A program made the translations under genes and the position numbers. The notes beneath the pieces were generated by a model. That model had not been told where the DNA came from and ran no database searches. It was given only the letters and a program-made list of their open reading frames with translations. Positions 1 to 8,356 of a DNA stretch of 64,000 bases are shown in pieces (position 1 is the stretch's first letter; each line of letters opens with the position of its first letter). Origin of the DNA: Pseudomonas sp. VD-NE ins. GTDB taxonomy: Bacteria > Pseudomonadota > Gammaproteobacteria > Pseudomonadales > Pseudomonadaceae. The stretch spans positions 204,001 to 268,000 of the forward strand of contig NZ_CP134772.1 in NCBI RefSeq assembly GCF_031882575.1, read 5' to 3'.

Positions 1-766
1 GATCAATGAGGCGTTTGCCAACGGCCAGGTTGATCTGGCGTACCTGGGCGATCTGGCGGCAATCATCGGTAAGTCCAATGGGCTGGATACGCGGTTGCTC
101 AGCGCCAGTGCGCGTGGCGTGAAGCAGTATCTGGGCGTGGTGCCGGGGTCAGGGATCAAGACCTTGCAGGATCTGAAAGGGAAACGCGTGGCGATCTTCC
201 GCGGTACCGCGACACAGCTCTCGTTTGACGCGGCGCTGGCCAGTCAGGGCTTGAGCGAGAAGGATCTGAAGGTCATCAATCTGGACTTCACTGGCGCGAC
301 CGCTGCGCTGGCAGCGAAGCAGATCGATGCGTCGTGGGGCAGTTCCGGATTGGCGGCGCTACAGACCAAGGGCCTGGCCGAGTTACCGCTGAACACCAAG
401 GATCTCGGTGGCGCGGGCAGCGTCCAATCGGTTCTGGTCGGCACCGGCAAGTTTGTCGACGCGCACCCGGAGGCGGTGGCGAAATTGCTCAAGGCGCAGC
501 AGCAGGCGGTCGAGTGGCTGACCCAGGACAGCAACAAGGCTGCCTACGTGCAATTGGTCTCGGGGCTGGCGAGTTATCCGCCGGTGATTCTCACCGAGGA
601 TCTGAAGGATCAGAAATTGAGCGAAGTGTTCCCGTCGACGCTGGATCCGGTGTTCCTTGGCAGCTTGCAGGACAAAGTTGATCTGGCGGCGCAGCAGAAG
701 CTGATTCGCAAGCCGTTCAAGGTGAATGATTGGGTGGCGCCTGAGTTGGCAGCGGCCAAGCTCTAA
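1..766 (+). CDS. ABC transporter periplasmic substrate-binding protein, sulfonate/sulfate-ester type (5' end outside window)
   Basis: The reading frame is open from the first bases of the window and ends with TAA at 764-766, so the N-terminus and signal peptide are missing. About 254 residues are visible. They have the SsuA/TauA/NrtA-type pattern: a VDLAYLGD segment, then a 'GSGIKTLQDLKGKRVAI' lobe-2 entry typical of sulfonate-binding proteins, and a C-terminal helical region. The protein should bind a sulfonate or sulfate ester in the periplasm and pass it to an ABC permease. In P. putida S-313 the sulfate-ester binding protein AtsR is encoded close to alkylsulfatase atsK, and a clear atsK lies 1.1 kb downstream here, so AtsR is the best guess (inference). 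Family assignment is firm; the ligand is not. Confidence 0.85.
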   Translation, partial: INEAFANGQVDLAYLGDLAAIIGKSNGLDTRLLSASARGVKQYLGVVPGSGIKTLQDLKGKRVAIFRGTATQLSFDAALASQGLSEKDLKVINLDFTGATAALAAKQIDASWGSSGLAALQTKGLAELPLNTKDLGGAGSVQSVLVGTGKFVDAHPEAVAKLLKAQQQAVEWLTQDSNKAAYVQLVSGLASYPPVILTEDLKDQKLSEVFPSTLDPVFLGSLQDKVDLAAQQKLIRKPFKVNDWVAPELAAAKL

Positions 767-774
767 CGTACACC

Positions 775-805
775 GATCGTTCCCACGCAGAGCGTGGGAA
801 CGATC
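775..805. terminator. Perfect 14-bp-arm palindrome (REP family GTTCCCACGC), possible bidirectional terminator
   Basis: Arms GATCGTTCCCACGC (775-788) and GCGTGGGAACGATC (792-805) are separated by AGA. It sits exactly between two convergent stop codons (766 on plus, 809 on minus). The same palindrome recurs near 39607-39716 and 54771-54873, so it is a dispersed REP sequence that may also stop transcription here. No long T-run follows on either strand. Confidence 0.7.
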
Positions 806-808
806 CCC

Positions 809-1729
809 TTAAACAGCGACGCTGATTTCCTGCCGATCCACCGCCACCAACGTCTCGATCAGCGCCCGTGCCGCCGGCGACAGGCGAAACCCGGTGCGAC
901 TGACGATCCCGCAACGCGCATTCATGCTCTCCAGGTTCTGCGGCAGATTGCGCCAGTGCAGCAACACCAGCGAACCCTTGGCAATGTCCTCGACAAACGC
1001 CTCTTCCGTACCGACGCCAATCGCATTCGATTGCAGCACCACTTTGACCAGTGCCGGAAAGTGCTCGGTCTCGATGGTCGGAGAAAAATCGATGCGTCCA
1101 CTCAGGTTCGCCAGCAATTTACGAATGCCCGGCGGGATCAGCGTGGTCGCCAGCGGGTAGTCGAACATGTCGTTGGTCGACAGGCTTTCCTTGGCCAGCA
1201 ACGGATGCCCCGGCCGGCAGAAAAATACTCCGCGTTTAGGCGTGAGTGCCTGGGTCTGGAAGTTTGGATCGGACTCGAAATGGCGGATGTCGGCGATGAA
1301 GAATTCGATCTCTTCACGGCTCAACGCGCGGCTGAGTTTTTCCCAGTTATCCACCTGAAAACAGGTGCGTACTTTCGGGTGCGCGTTGATGAATTGCGCC
1401 ACGGCGTCCGGTACCAGTTTCACCGCCGGCGCCGGGCCGCAACCGAAGTGCACTTCACCGGCATCGAGCTTGGTCATCTGCGTCACCTCGGCACTGAGCA
1501 GCGCGGCACCTTGGACCAGGCTCAAGGCGTGTTGCAGCACCACCTGGCCCTCAGGCGTGGGGCGCAAATCTTTGTTGCCGCGATCCACCAGCACGCAGCC
1601 GAACTCCTGCTCGAGCCCCTGAATACTGCGGCTGAACGCCGGTTGAGTGATGCCCATCGCATCCGCCGCGCGGACAAAACTGCGGTGTTCGTTGAGGGCG
1701 ATGAAGTAACGCAACTGGCGAAGATCCAT
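809..1729 (-). CDS. LysR-type transcriptional regulator, divergent from atsK (SftR candidate)
   Basis: A 306-residue LysR protein with an N-terminal winged helix-turn-helix (residues about 1-60, AFSRSIQGLE in the recognition helix region) and a periplasmic-binding-like effector domain to the C-terminus. I start it at the ATG at 1729 (MDLRQLRYFIAL), the usual LysR N-terminus, with GGAAA 7 bases upstream; an ATG at 1744 is less well placed. It is divergent from atsK, the classical layout for a LysR regulator and its target. P. putida S-313 controls sulfate-ester genes with a LysR protein, SftR, so this gene or its paralogue at 4863-5807 is a candidate. Family certain, target inferred. Confidence 0.88.
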   Translation of the reverse strand: MDLRQLRYFIALNEHRSFVRAADAMGITQPAFSRSIQGLEQEFGCVLVDRGNKDLRPTPEGQVVLQHALSLVQGAALLSAEVTQMTKLDAGEVHFGCGPAPAVKLVPDAVAQFINAHPKVRTCFQVDNWEKLSRALSREEIEFFIADIRHFESDPNFQTQALTPKRGVFFCRPGHPLLAKESLSTNDMFDYPLATTLIPPGIRKLLANLSGRIDFSPTIETEHFPALVKVVLQSNAIGVGTEEAFVEDIAKGSLVLLHWRNLPQNLESMNARCGIVSRTGFRLSPAARALIETLVAVDRQEISVAV

Positions 1730-1798
1730 ATGCTTTTCCGGCATCCTAAAAATAGCTCGAAGGCATTTGCGACGAGGGTTGCTAGAGGTTTTAAATGC

Positions 1799-1822
1799 AA
1801 GCTCTTATTCCGTCAACGAAGC
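1799..1822 (+). promoter_or_regulatory. AT-rich sulfur-cluster promoter element upstream of atsK
   Basis: It reads AAGCTCTTATTCCGTCAACG and ends about 90 bases before the atsK start. Near-identical TTCTTATTCC cores occur at 12872-12881 (hydrolase/AAA+ unit) and 16121-16130 (ABC importer), and related TTATTTA elements precede tauA, the sfnB operon and the lysR at 4863. A common regulator such as CysB is an inference; no published consensus was compared. Confidence 0.5.
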
Positions 1823-1832
1823 ATGTGAATAT

Positions 1833-1849
1833 CTATTAGATGCAAATAG
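1833..1849. promoter_or_regulatory. LysR-type dyad in the lysR-atsK intergenic region
   Basis: CTATT (1833-1837) and AATAG (1845-1849) form an interrupted inverted repeat around AGATGCA, extended imperfectly by flanking ATAT on both sides. An AT-rich interrupted dyad in a divergent lysR promoter is the usual form of a LysR binding site (T-N11-A type). Binding by the adjacent regulator is inferred. Confidence 0.45.
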
Positions 1850-1910
1850 AATATAGATAGAGCGTTGTTTCGCTGCCGTCCAACCGTAAGCAGTTGATGA
1901 GGGGCTACCC

Positions 1911-2819
1911 ATGAGCAATGCCGCACTCGCAGTAAAACCCGCTGTCCACGCGCTGGAAATTCATCCGGTGGCCGGTCGTATCGGTGCCGAGATCCGTGGT
2001 GTGCATTTGTCCGGTGAGCTGGACGCCGACACAATCGAAGCCATTCAACAGGCACTGGTTCAGTACAAAGTCGTGTTCTTCCGCGAACAGACCCAACTCG
2101 ACGATCAGCGTCAGGAAGCCTTCGCGCATTTGCTTGGCGAGCCGGTGGCGCACCCGACCGTGCCGTCTCGCGAAGGCACGCGTTATTTACTGGAGCTGGA
2201 CGGTGCCGAGGGCCAGCGCGCCAACTCCTGGCACACCGACGTGACCTTCGTCGACGCCTACCCGAAAGCCTCGATCCTGCGCTCGGTGGTCGCCCCGGCC
2301 TTCGGCGGCGACACGCTGTGGGCGAACACCGCGACGGCGTACAACGGCTTGCCGACCGAGCTGCGTGAACTGGCCGACAAACTGGTCGCCGTGCACAGCA
2401 ACGAATACGACTACGCCAGCGCCAAGCCGGACGTCTCGGCGGAGAAGCTCGAGCGCTATCGCAAGGTCTTCACCTCCACGGTTTACGAGACCGAGCACCC
2501 GGTGGTGCGGGTACACCCGATCAGCGGCGAGAAGAGCTTGCTGCTGGGGCATTTCGTCAAACGCATCAAGGGTTATTCGCAGGCGGATTCGGCGCATCTG
2601 TTCGGGCTATTGCAGAGCCATGTGATTCGTCAGGAAAACACCGTGCGCTGGCGCTGGAAGGCCGGTGACGTGGCGATCTGGGATAACCGCTCGACGCAGC
2701 ATTATGCGATTGATGATTACGGCACTCAGGATCGGGTGGTGCGTCGGGTGACGCTGAAAGGTGAGGTGCCGGTTGGGGCTTCTGGGCAGCGTAGCCATAC
2801 CATCAAAGGTCGCGATTGA
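1911..2819 (+). CDS. atsK: Fe(II)/2-oxoglutarate-dependent alkylsulfatase AtsK
   Basis: A 302-residue TauD/TfdA-family dioxygenase. Residues H108 and D110 (in WHTDVTF) and H264 (TQHYAIDDY) form the 2-His-1-carboxylate iron triad, with R275 and R279 placed to bind 2-oxoglutarate. These positions match the P. putida S-313 AtsK numbering exactly. That enzyme oxidises alkyl sulfate esters to the aldehyde and sulfate, coupled to succinate and CO2 release, in the cytoplasm during sulfate starvation. The start at 1911 follows a GAGGGG-type ribosome site. It is divergent from a LysR gene and follows a probable sulfate-ester binding protein. The true taurine dioxygenase is the separate gene at 51027-51869. 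Confidence 0.93.
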   Translation: MSNAALAVKPAVHALEIHPVAGRIGAEIRGVHLSGELDADTIEAIQQALVQYKVVFFREQTQLDDQRQEAFAHLLGEPVAHPTVPSREGTRYLLELDGAEGQRANSWHTDVTFVDAYPKASILRSVVAPAFGGDTLWANTATAYNGLPTELRELADKLVAVHSNEYDYASAKPDVSAEKLERYRKVFTSTVYETEHPVVRVHPISGEKSLLLGHFVKRIKGYSQADSAHLFGLLQSHVIRQENTVRWRWKAGDVAIWDNRSTQHYAIDDYGTQDRVVRRVTLKGEVPVGASGQRSHTIKGRD

Positions 2820-2829
2820 AGATCAACAG

Positions 2830-3024
2830 CCCTCATCGGAACGCCGCCCGCCCAGCCCTCTCCCGGAGGGAGAGGGAGCCGACCGAGTTGTCTCGCGTTA
2901 TGCATCGACCTGAAAGATATTTATCGATTATGGATTCGGTGAAGCAGGATCAGGTCGGTGTACCTCTGAAATATCCCCCATTCAGTCCCCTCTCCCTCTG
3001 GGAGAGGGTTAGGGTGAGGGGCTC
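2830..3024. repeat. Dispersed long REP-like repeat, copy 1
   Basis: It begins with CCCTCATCGGAACGCC and ends with GGGAGAGGGTTAGGGTGAGG. Internal blocks (CTCTCCC...GGGAGAGG hairpin, TCGATTATGGATTCGG, AGGTCGGTGTA) recur in the copies near 12.7, 15.7, 19.3, 41.9, 50.9 and 55.0 kb. It fills the gap between the convergent atsK and sulfatase genes. Confidence 0.85.
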
Positions 3025-3030
3025 TTCCCG

Positions 3031-4656
3031 CTACCAAACACCAATCTGCACAACCTTCTCGGTCTCCGGCTCTCCGTAGCGAAACCGCTGCCCACGCAAA
3101 TCAATCTCCTGATGACTTATGGTCGTGCGCCGCTTCAACCCCCGCACCCATTCAAACAAATACCCCGCATGCTCCTCGCGCACCGCCGCGAACGCCGGGT
3201 CATCCCCCAGATCACGCAGCTCCTGCGGATCATTCAGCAGATCAAACAACTGCGGTCGAAAACCGTCGTACGCCAGGTATTTCCAGCGCTCGCTACGCAC
3301 CATGGTCATGCGGCAACGATCAATCGGCTGGCCCAGACGCTCCCGCGCCGGCGCCTGGAAGGCATAGTCGTATTCGCTGATTGCATAGCGACGCCAGTCC
3401 GGATGTTCACCGTGCAGAAGCGGGATCAACGAACGTCCTTCAAGCCGATGCTCTGCCCCCGGCAATCCCAGTGCCTCAAGGAATGTCGGCAGCGCATCAA
3501 TGGTTTCCGCCAGTCGATCATCCACCGTTCCCCGGGTGACATCTGCCGCCACCCGAGGGTCGCGCACGATCAACGGTACCCCCACCGCCTGCTCCAGCAA
3601 AAACTCCTTCTCACCGAGCCAGTGATCGCCCAAAAAGTCGCCGTGATCGCTGGTGAACACGATCAGCGTGTCATCCCATCGACCATTGCTCTGCAGAAAA
3701 TCGAACAGCCGTCCGAGTTGATCATCCACCTGCTTGATCAGACCCATGTACGTAGGGATTACAGTCAATCGTACTGAATCGCGGGAAAAGTTGAGACTTT
3801 CCTCATGCTGGCGAAAGGCAGTGTATACGGGGTGTTTGCTGGCTTCGGAGGGCGTCGCGCGGACCGCATCGAGAATCGATTTCGTACTGTACAAGGCGTG
3901 GTACGGCGCTGGTACGATGTAAGGCCAGTGCGGTTTGATATAGGAAAGGTGTAAACACCACGATTTCTCGCCTTGCTCGGTGATGAAGTCGATGGCTCGA
4001 TTTGTAGTGTAGACAGTCTCTGAGTGCTGCTCGGGAATTCGTGCTGGCAAATTCGCATGACGCATTTGCCAGCCACTGAGGATTTCGCCGTTTTCGCCTT
4101 CGGCGGCATTGGCCCAGTCGTGCCAAGGGTTTTTGCCGTCGAAGCCATGTTCACGCAGGTAATGGGTGTAGGGCGCGGATTCGCGTTTGTCGTCGAACAG
4201 CGGGTCGTCGGGGTAGATGCCGTCGTGGCGCATGTAAGGTTCGAAACCGACTTCGTTGAGGATTTCGGCTTGCTCGCTTTCGGGATTGATCGCCAGGCGT
4301 TGCAAGGCATCGACATTCGCCGTCGCGTGGGTCTTGCCGACCAGCGCAGTACGAATGCCGTGGGGGCGCAGATAGTCGCCGATGGTCAGTTCTTCCAGCG
4401 GCAACGGCACGGCGTTCCACGCGACTTGATGGCTACTCACATAACGCCCGGTATAAGCCGACATTCGCGACGGCCCGCAGATCGTGCCTTGGGTGTAAGC
4501 GCGGCTGAAACGCACGCCGGCCGCAGCGAGTCGATCGATATTTGGCGTGTGCAGATGCGGATGGCCGTAGCAAGACAGGTAATCGCGGCGCAGTTGATCG
4601 CACATGATGTACAACACGTTGCGCACGGGGTTTGGCGGGGTGGGCATGGGGTTCAC
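3031..4656 (-). CDS. Type I (formylglycine) sulfatase / phosphonate monoester hydrolase family, cytoplasmic
   Basis: A 541-residue protein of the alkaline-phosphatase superfamily. The motif C60-G-P-S-R matches the CxPxR signature in which cysteine is converted to formylglycine. Metal-binding segments are the N-terminal MCDQ, KPHWPY in the middle, and SDHGDFLGDH. No signal peptide is visible, so it probably acts in the cytoplasm on an imported sulfate ester or phosphonate/sulfate diester. The longest frame starts with GTG at 4656; an ATG at 4647 is equally possible and neither has a strong ribosome site. It converges on atsK across a repeat. No formylglycine-generating enzyme gene was found in the window, so activation must depend on a gene elsewhere. 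The exact substrate is unknown. Confidence 0.85.
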   Translation of the reverse strand: MNPMPTPPNPVRNVLYIMCDQLRRDYLSCYGHPHLHTPNIDRLAAAGVRFSRAYTQGTICGPSRMSAYTGRYVSSHQVAWNAVPLPLEELTIGDYLRPHGIRTALVGKTHATANVDALQRLAINPESEQAEILNEVGFEPYMRHDGIYPDDPLFDDKRESAPYTHYLREHGFDGKNPWHDWANAAEGENGEILSGWQMRHANLPARIPEQHSETVYTTNRAIDFITEQGEKSWCLHLSYIKPHWPYIVPAPYHALYSTKSILDAVRATPSEASKHPVYTAFRQHEESLNFSRDSVRLTVIPTYMGLIKQVDDQLGRLFDFLQSNGRWDDTLIVFTSDHGDFLGDHWLGEKEFLLEQAVGVPLIVRDPRVAADVTRGTVDDRLAETIDALPTFLEALGLPGAEHRLEGRSLIPLLHGEHPDWRRYAISEYDYAFQAPARERLGQPIDRCRMTMVRSERWKYLAYDGFRPQLFDLLNDPQELRDLGDDPAFAAVREEHAGYLFEWVRGLKRRTTISHQEIDLRGQRFRYGEPETEKVVQIGVW

Positions 4657-4763
4657 CGGTCAATGGGACAGGCGAGGTATTTCGCTAGGCGTGGGGGTGT
4701 TCGGCAAGTGCATTTGGGGAATGGGTTTGATGCAGGAAATGCATCGTTGCCTGCACTGACGCC

Positions 4764-4853
4764 ATCGCTGGCAAGCCAGCTCCCACAGGTATTGGGGGTG
4801 TCCACATGAATTGTGCTCGGCACGAATCCTGTGGGAGCTGGCTTGCCAGCGAT
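4764..4853. repeat. REPIN: inverted pair of ATCGCTGGCAAGCCAGCTCCCACAGG-type REPs
   Basis: Two REP sequences in head-to-head orientation (4764-4790 and 4828-4853) enclose about 37 bases. The same pair occurs at 31741-31812. It lies between the sulfatase start and the end of the second lysR gene. Confidence 0.85.
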
Positions 4854-4862
4854 AGCGGTAAA

Positions 4863-5807
4863 TCAGACAGCAAAATTCTCCATTGAACAGACTTCTTCAT
4901 CCACCGCATCAATCGCTTTGATCTGCTCAATCATCGCCTCGGCCAACGGCGACAACCGATACCCCGCGCGGCTGACAATCCCATAGCGGGTGTACAGCTC
5001 CTCAAGATCATCCGCCAACCCTTCAATGCGCAAACACACCAGCTCGCCCTTGGCTTGATGCAGCGCATCCGAATACGCCCCGACAATCCCGATCGCATCC
5101 GAGCGCAGCACCACGCTCAGTAGGCTGGAACTGTTTTCACACTCCACATTAGGCGTGAAATCCGGCCGCCCACTGAGGTCGACGATGACCTTGCGCAGGT
5201 TCGGTGGACGAATACTCACCGCCAGCGGATAGCTCATCAATTGCTCTGCGCTGACCTTATCGAAACCCGCCAGCGGATGCCCTGCACGGCAACAGAAATG
5301 CCACTTGCGCGGCCGCAGCCGGTAGGTCAGGTAATCCGGATCCGCCTCGAAATGCCGAGTGTCCGCGACAAAAAATTCAAACTCTTCGCTGAGTAACCGC
5401 TTGCTCAGACTCTGCCAGTCATCGACCTGAAACTGCACCCGCGCTTTCGGGTAGCGCCCGATAAAGCTGCCAATCGCCCGAGGAATCAAACCTGCCGCCG
5501 GCGCCGGTCCACATCCGAAGCGCAATTCCCCCGCCTCCAAGCCATTGAACTGGCTGATCTCGTTGGCCATCTGCTGCGCGCCACTGACCAGTCGCCGCGC
5601 GTGCTCCAGCAGGACCTGGCCCTGTTTGGTCGGCGGTAATTCCTTGCGCCCGCGATCAACCAACTGACAGCCGACGCTGTGCTCAAGCGCCTGAATGCTG
5701 CGGCTGAACGCCGACTGCGACAGGTTCACCGCCTGCGCGCCGGCGACGAAGCTGCGTTGTTCAGCCAAGGCAATGAAGTGACGAAGTTGGCGCAAGTCGA
5801 TATGCAT
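4863..5807 (-). CDS. LysR-type transcriptional regulator, divergent from TonB receptor and arylsulfotransferase genes
   Basis: A 314-residue LysR protein (MHIDLRQLRHFIALAEQRSF). It resembles the regulator at 809-1729 along its whole length: shared segments include AFSRSIQ.LE, LVDRG.K, FGCGPAPA, FQVD.W, RHFE.DP, SGR.DF.P and GIVSR.G.RLSP. The two are therefore paralogues within 4 kb of each other. It is transcribed away from the TonB receptor at 5973, so it probably controls that receptor and the downstream arylsulfotransferase-like gene in response to sulfur supply or a sulfate ester. It is an alternative candidate for SftR. The ligand is unknown. Confidence 0.88.
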   Translation of the reverse strand: MHIDLRQLRHFIALAEQRSFVAGAQAVNLSQSAFSRSIQALEHSVGCQLVDRGRKELPPTKQGQVLLEHARRLVSGAQQMANEISQFNGLEAGELRFGCGPAPAAGLIPRAIGSFIGRYPKARVQFQVDDWQSLSKRLLSEEFEFFVADTRHFEADPDYLTYRLRPRKWHFCCRAGHPLAGFDKVSAEQLMSYPLAVSIRPPNLRKVIVDLSGRPDFTPNVECENSSSLLSVVLRSDAIGIVGAYSDALHQAKGELVCLRIEGLADDLEELYTRYGIVSRAGYRLSPLAEAMIEQIKAIDAVDEEVCSMENFAV

Positions 5808-5821
5808 TTTTCACATAAAAA

Positions 5822-5845
5822 ATATCCGGGAAATGCATTGGATAT
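5822..5845. promoter_or_regulatory. Inverted repeat in divergent lysR/TonB-receptor promoter region
   Basis: ATATCC (5822-5827) and GGATAT (5840-5845) are separated by 12 bases, and ATGCATT occurs twice here (5833-5839 and 5844-5850). The site lies 15 bases in front of the lysR start, where autoregulatory LysR sites usually lie. Function inferred from position only. Confidence 0.4.
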
Positions 5846-5903
5846 GCATTAGGTCGACTCCTTATAAAGGCAATCTCTTATGCAGTAAATATTTGTAAAT
5901 CCA

Positions 5904-5930
5904 TAAATAAATAACTTAAAAGAATATGCA
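5904..5930 (-). promoter_or_regulatory. AT-rich sulfur-cluster element (TTATTTATTTA/CATATTC type)
   Basis: The minus strand reads GCATATTCTTTTAAGTTATT followed by TATTTA. The same arrangement is found upstream of the sfnB operon (35802-35830) and tauA (54701-54723). It lies between the divergent lysR and TonB-receptor genes and could serve either. Confidence 0.45.
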
Positions 5931-5972
5931 GCGCTGAAGATGTCTGTGTGTTTTTTGACCAGGAGCCGCGCC

Positions 5973-8333
5973 ATGAGTCCGTTGAACCTAGCGTCACCCC
6001 TAACGCCACGACGGCTCAAACGCCTGCCTCTGGCCCTGTTGCTGGCAGGGAGCGCGAGCTGGACTCACGGTTACGCCGCCGACTCCGAAACCCCGGCGCC
6101 GGTGCCGGCCGGCAAGCCTGCCGCCAACAGTTCGCAACTGGAAACCGTGACCGTCACCACCCGCCGCCGCGAAGAAAGTTCGCAAGATGTACCGACGCCA
6201 ATGAGCGTGGTCAGCGGGCAGAATCTGGAGACGCAACGGGTCTACCGGATTCAGGATTTGCAGCAACTGGTGCCCAGCGTCAACGTCGCCTACATGCATG
6301 CGCGGCAGTCCAGCGTGTCGATCCGTGGCCTCGGTAATAACCCGGCCAGCGATGGCCTGGAAGGCAGCGTCGGCCTGTACATCGACAACGTCTACCTGGG
6401 CCGTCCGGGGATGGCGGTGTTTGACTTGATGGACATCGAACAGCTCGAAGTCTTGCGTGGGCCGCAGGGCACGCTGTTCGGCAAAAACACCACCGCCGGG
6501 GTGATCAACATCAGCACCCGCGCGCCGACCTTCACCCCTGAGCGCAGCATCGAAACCTCGGTCGGCGAGGACGGTTACTTCCAGACCAAGGGCACCATTT
6601 CCGGGCCGCTCAATGATCAACTGGCCGGGCGCTTTTCGGCTTATCGCACCCGTAGCGACGGCGACATCAAAAACGAATACGACGGCCATGATTTGAATGG
6701 CGGCTCGCGCGATGGCTTCCGCGCGCAACTGCTGTTCAAGCCCAACGAAGATTTCAACTTGCGCTGGATCGGCGACTACAACGAAGAGGATTCCAGCGCC
6801 GGCACTCGCGTGTTGTACAACACCGGGCCGACCATCAACGGCGTCAATCTCTACCAGTCGCGCGCCAATGCGGCCGGCGCGACGCTGGTCAACGGCTCGC
6901 ACCGCAAGGTCAATCTGGACAACGACCAGCATGTCACCGTGCATCAGGGCGGCACCTCGGTGGAAGCCAACTGGACGCTGCCGAGTGACTTCACGCTGAC
7001 CTCGATCAGCTCCTACCGCTTCTGGAATTTCACCCCGCGCAACGACGACGGCCTTAACGTGCCGGCGAGTTACAACGCCGGGGTGTCGGTGGAGGACAAA
7101 CAGTACTCGCAGGAATTTCGCCTGGCCTCGCCCAAGGGCGAGTTCTTCGATTACGTCGTCGGCGCTTACTACTTCGGTTCGGATCTGGACAATAAATCCT
7201 TCGCCTATTACGGCCCGCAAGCCGACATCTGGAACGGCACCGCGCGCGGTGCGCTGGCCAACGTCACCAGCATTGGCAACGGCCATATCAAGACCGACAG
7301 CTTTGCGCTGTTCGCTCAAGGCACCTGGCACCTAACCGAACAGCTGGATTTCACTGCCGGGGTGCGTGGCACTTATGAAGAGAAATCCGCTTGGGTCACG
7401 CGCGATGCGCCGATTGGTGGCGCTGCCGTAACGGGCGCTGCAGCCACGGCGCGACGCGGGCGTGCCAGCGCTTATGATTCCGGCGACTTGAACCAGTACA
7501 GCTCCAGCCCGTCCGGGTTGCTCAACCTCAGCTATCGCATCACAGATGATGTATTGGGTTATGCCACGTTGTCCCACGGCGAGAAATCCGGCGGGGTTAA
7601 CCTCGCCGTCGGTTCCGCGCCGGTGGCCGGCGCCGATTCGCTACTGATCGGCACCGAACGTGCGAACAACGCCGAACTTGGCTTCAAGAGCACGCTGTGG
7701 GACCACCGTCTGCAACTCAACGCCAACGTCTTCTGGACGCAGGTCAACGCTTACCAGACCAACGCCTACGACGCGGAAAACCGCGTGCAATACCTGACCA
7801 ACGCCGGCTCCGTGCGTTCGCGCGGCGTCGAGTTCGAAAGCACGGTGATCCCGCTGCGCGGCCTGACCCTGAACATCAACGGCTCCTACAACGACGTCAG
7901 CTACCTCTCGTACAAGGATGCCCCGTGCCCGCCGGAAGTCAGCCAGGCACCGGGTGCTCCAGCCTCATGCGACCTCAGCGGTCATCAAGTGGTCGGCGCT
8001 TCGAAGTGGATCGGCAACGCCAACGGCGAATACAAATGGAATCTGGATAACGGCTTCGAACCCTACGTCACCGCGAGCTATGCATTCCGCTCCAAAGCCG
8101 TCGGCACAGTCGAGGATTCCGACTACGGCCAGATCCCGAGTTACGCCGTGGTCAACTTTTCCACCGGCCTGCGCGGCGACTTCAACCAAGGCCAGTGGGA
8201 CGTGTCGCTGTGGCTGAAAAACGCCTTCGACAAAACCTATTACACGACCCTGTGGACGGGCGGCAACGGCGGCTATGAAGGCCTGCTCGGCACACCGCGC
8301 ACCCTCGGCGTCACCGGTCGCTACGACTTCTGA
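5973..8333 (+). CDS. TonB-dependent outer-membrane receptor, probable sulfate-ester uptake (SftP-like)
   Basis: A 786-residue receptor. The start is placed at ATG 5973 because AGGAG lies at 5961-5965 and the product then opens with a clean signal peptide ending near GYAA; an upstream in-frame ATG at 5940 has no such site. After the TonB box-like segment (LETVTVTTRRRE) come the plug domain (EVLRGPQGTLFGKNTTAGVINI) and a long 22-strand-type barrel ending in an aromatic F at the C-terminus, as outer-membrane insertion requires. It should import a ligand too large or scarce for porins, using the TonB-ExbBD motor encoded at 10.6-12.6 kb. The neighbours (lysR, arylsulfotransferase) point to an aryl or alkyl sulfate. 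SftP of P. putida is the nearest known role (inference). Confidence 0.9.
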   Translation: MSPLNLASPLTPRRLKRLPLALLLAGSASWTHGYAADSETPAPVPAGKPAANSSQLETVTVTTRRREESSQDVPTPMSVVSGQNLETQRVYRIQDLQQLVPSVNVAYMHARQSSVSIRGLGNNPASDGLEGSVGLYIDNVYLGRPGMAVFDLMDIEQLEVLRGPQGTLFGKNTTAGVINISTRAPTFTPERSIETSVGEDGYFQTKGTISGPLNDQLAGRFSAYRTRSDGDIKNEYDGHDLNGGSRDGFRAQLLFKPNEDFNLRWIGDYNEEDSSAGTRVLYNTGPTINGVNLYQSRANAAGATLVNGSHRKVNLDNDQHVTVHQGGTSVEANWTLPSDFTLTSISSYRFWNFTPRNDDGLNVPASYNAGVSVEDKQYSQEFRLASPKGEFFDYVVGAYYFGSDLDNKSFAYYGPQADIWNGTARGALANVTSIGNGHIKTDSFALFAQGTWHLTEQLDFTAGVRGTYEEKSAWVTRDAPIGGAAVTGAAATARRGRASAYDSGDLNQYSSSPSGLLNLSYRITDDVLGYATLSHGEKSGGVNLAVGSAPVAGADSLLIGTERANNAELGFKSTLWDHRLQLNANVFWTQVNAYQTNAYDAENRVQYLTNAGSVRSRGVEFESTVIPLRGLTLNINGSYNDVSYLSYKDAPCPPEVSQAPGAPASCDLSGHQVVGASKWIGNANGEYKWNLDNGFEPYVTASYAFRSKAVGTVEDSDYGQIPSYAVVNFSTGLRGDFNQGQWDVSLWLKNAFDKTYYTTLWTGGNGGYEGLLGTPRTLGVTGRYDF

Positions 8334-8356
8334 TTCGTCATTCAAGGAGCTGCATC

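Noticed and set aside
5940..5972. Longer N-terminus of the first TonB receptor from ATG 5940
   Set aside because: No ribosome site, and the 11 extra residues would precede the signal peptide; ATG 5973 has AGGAG at the right distance.
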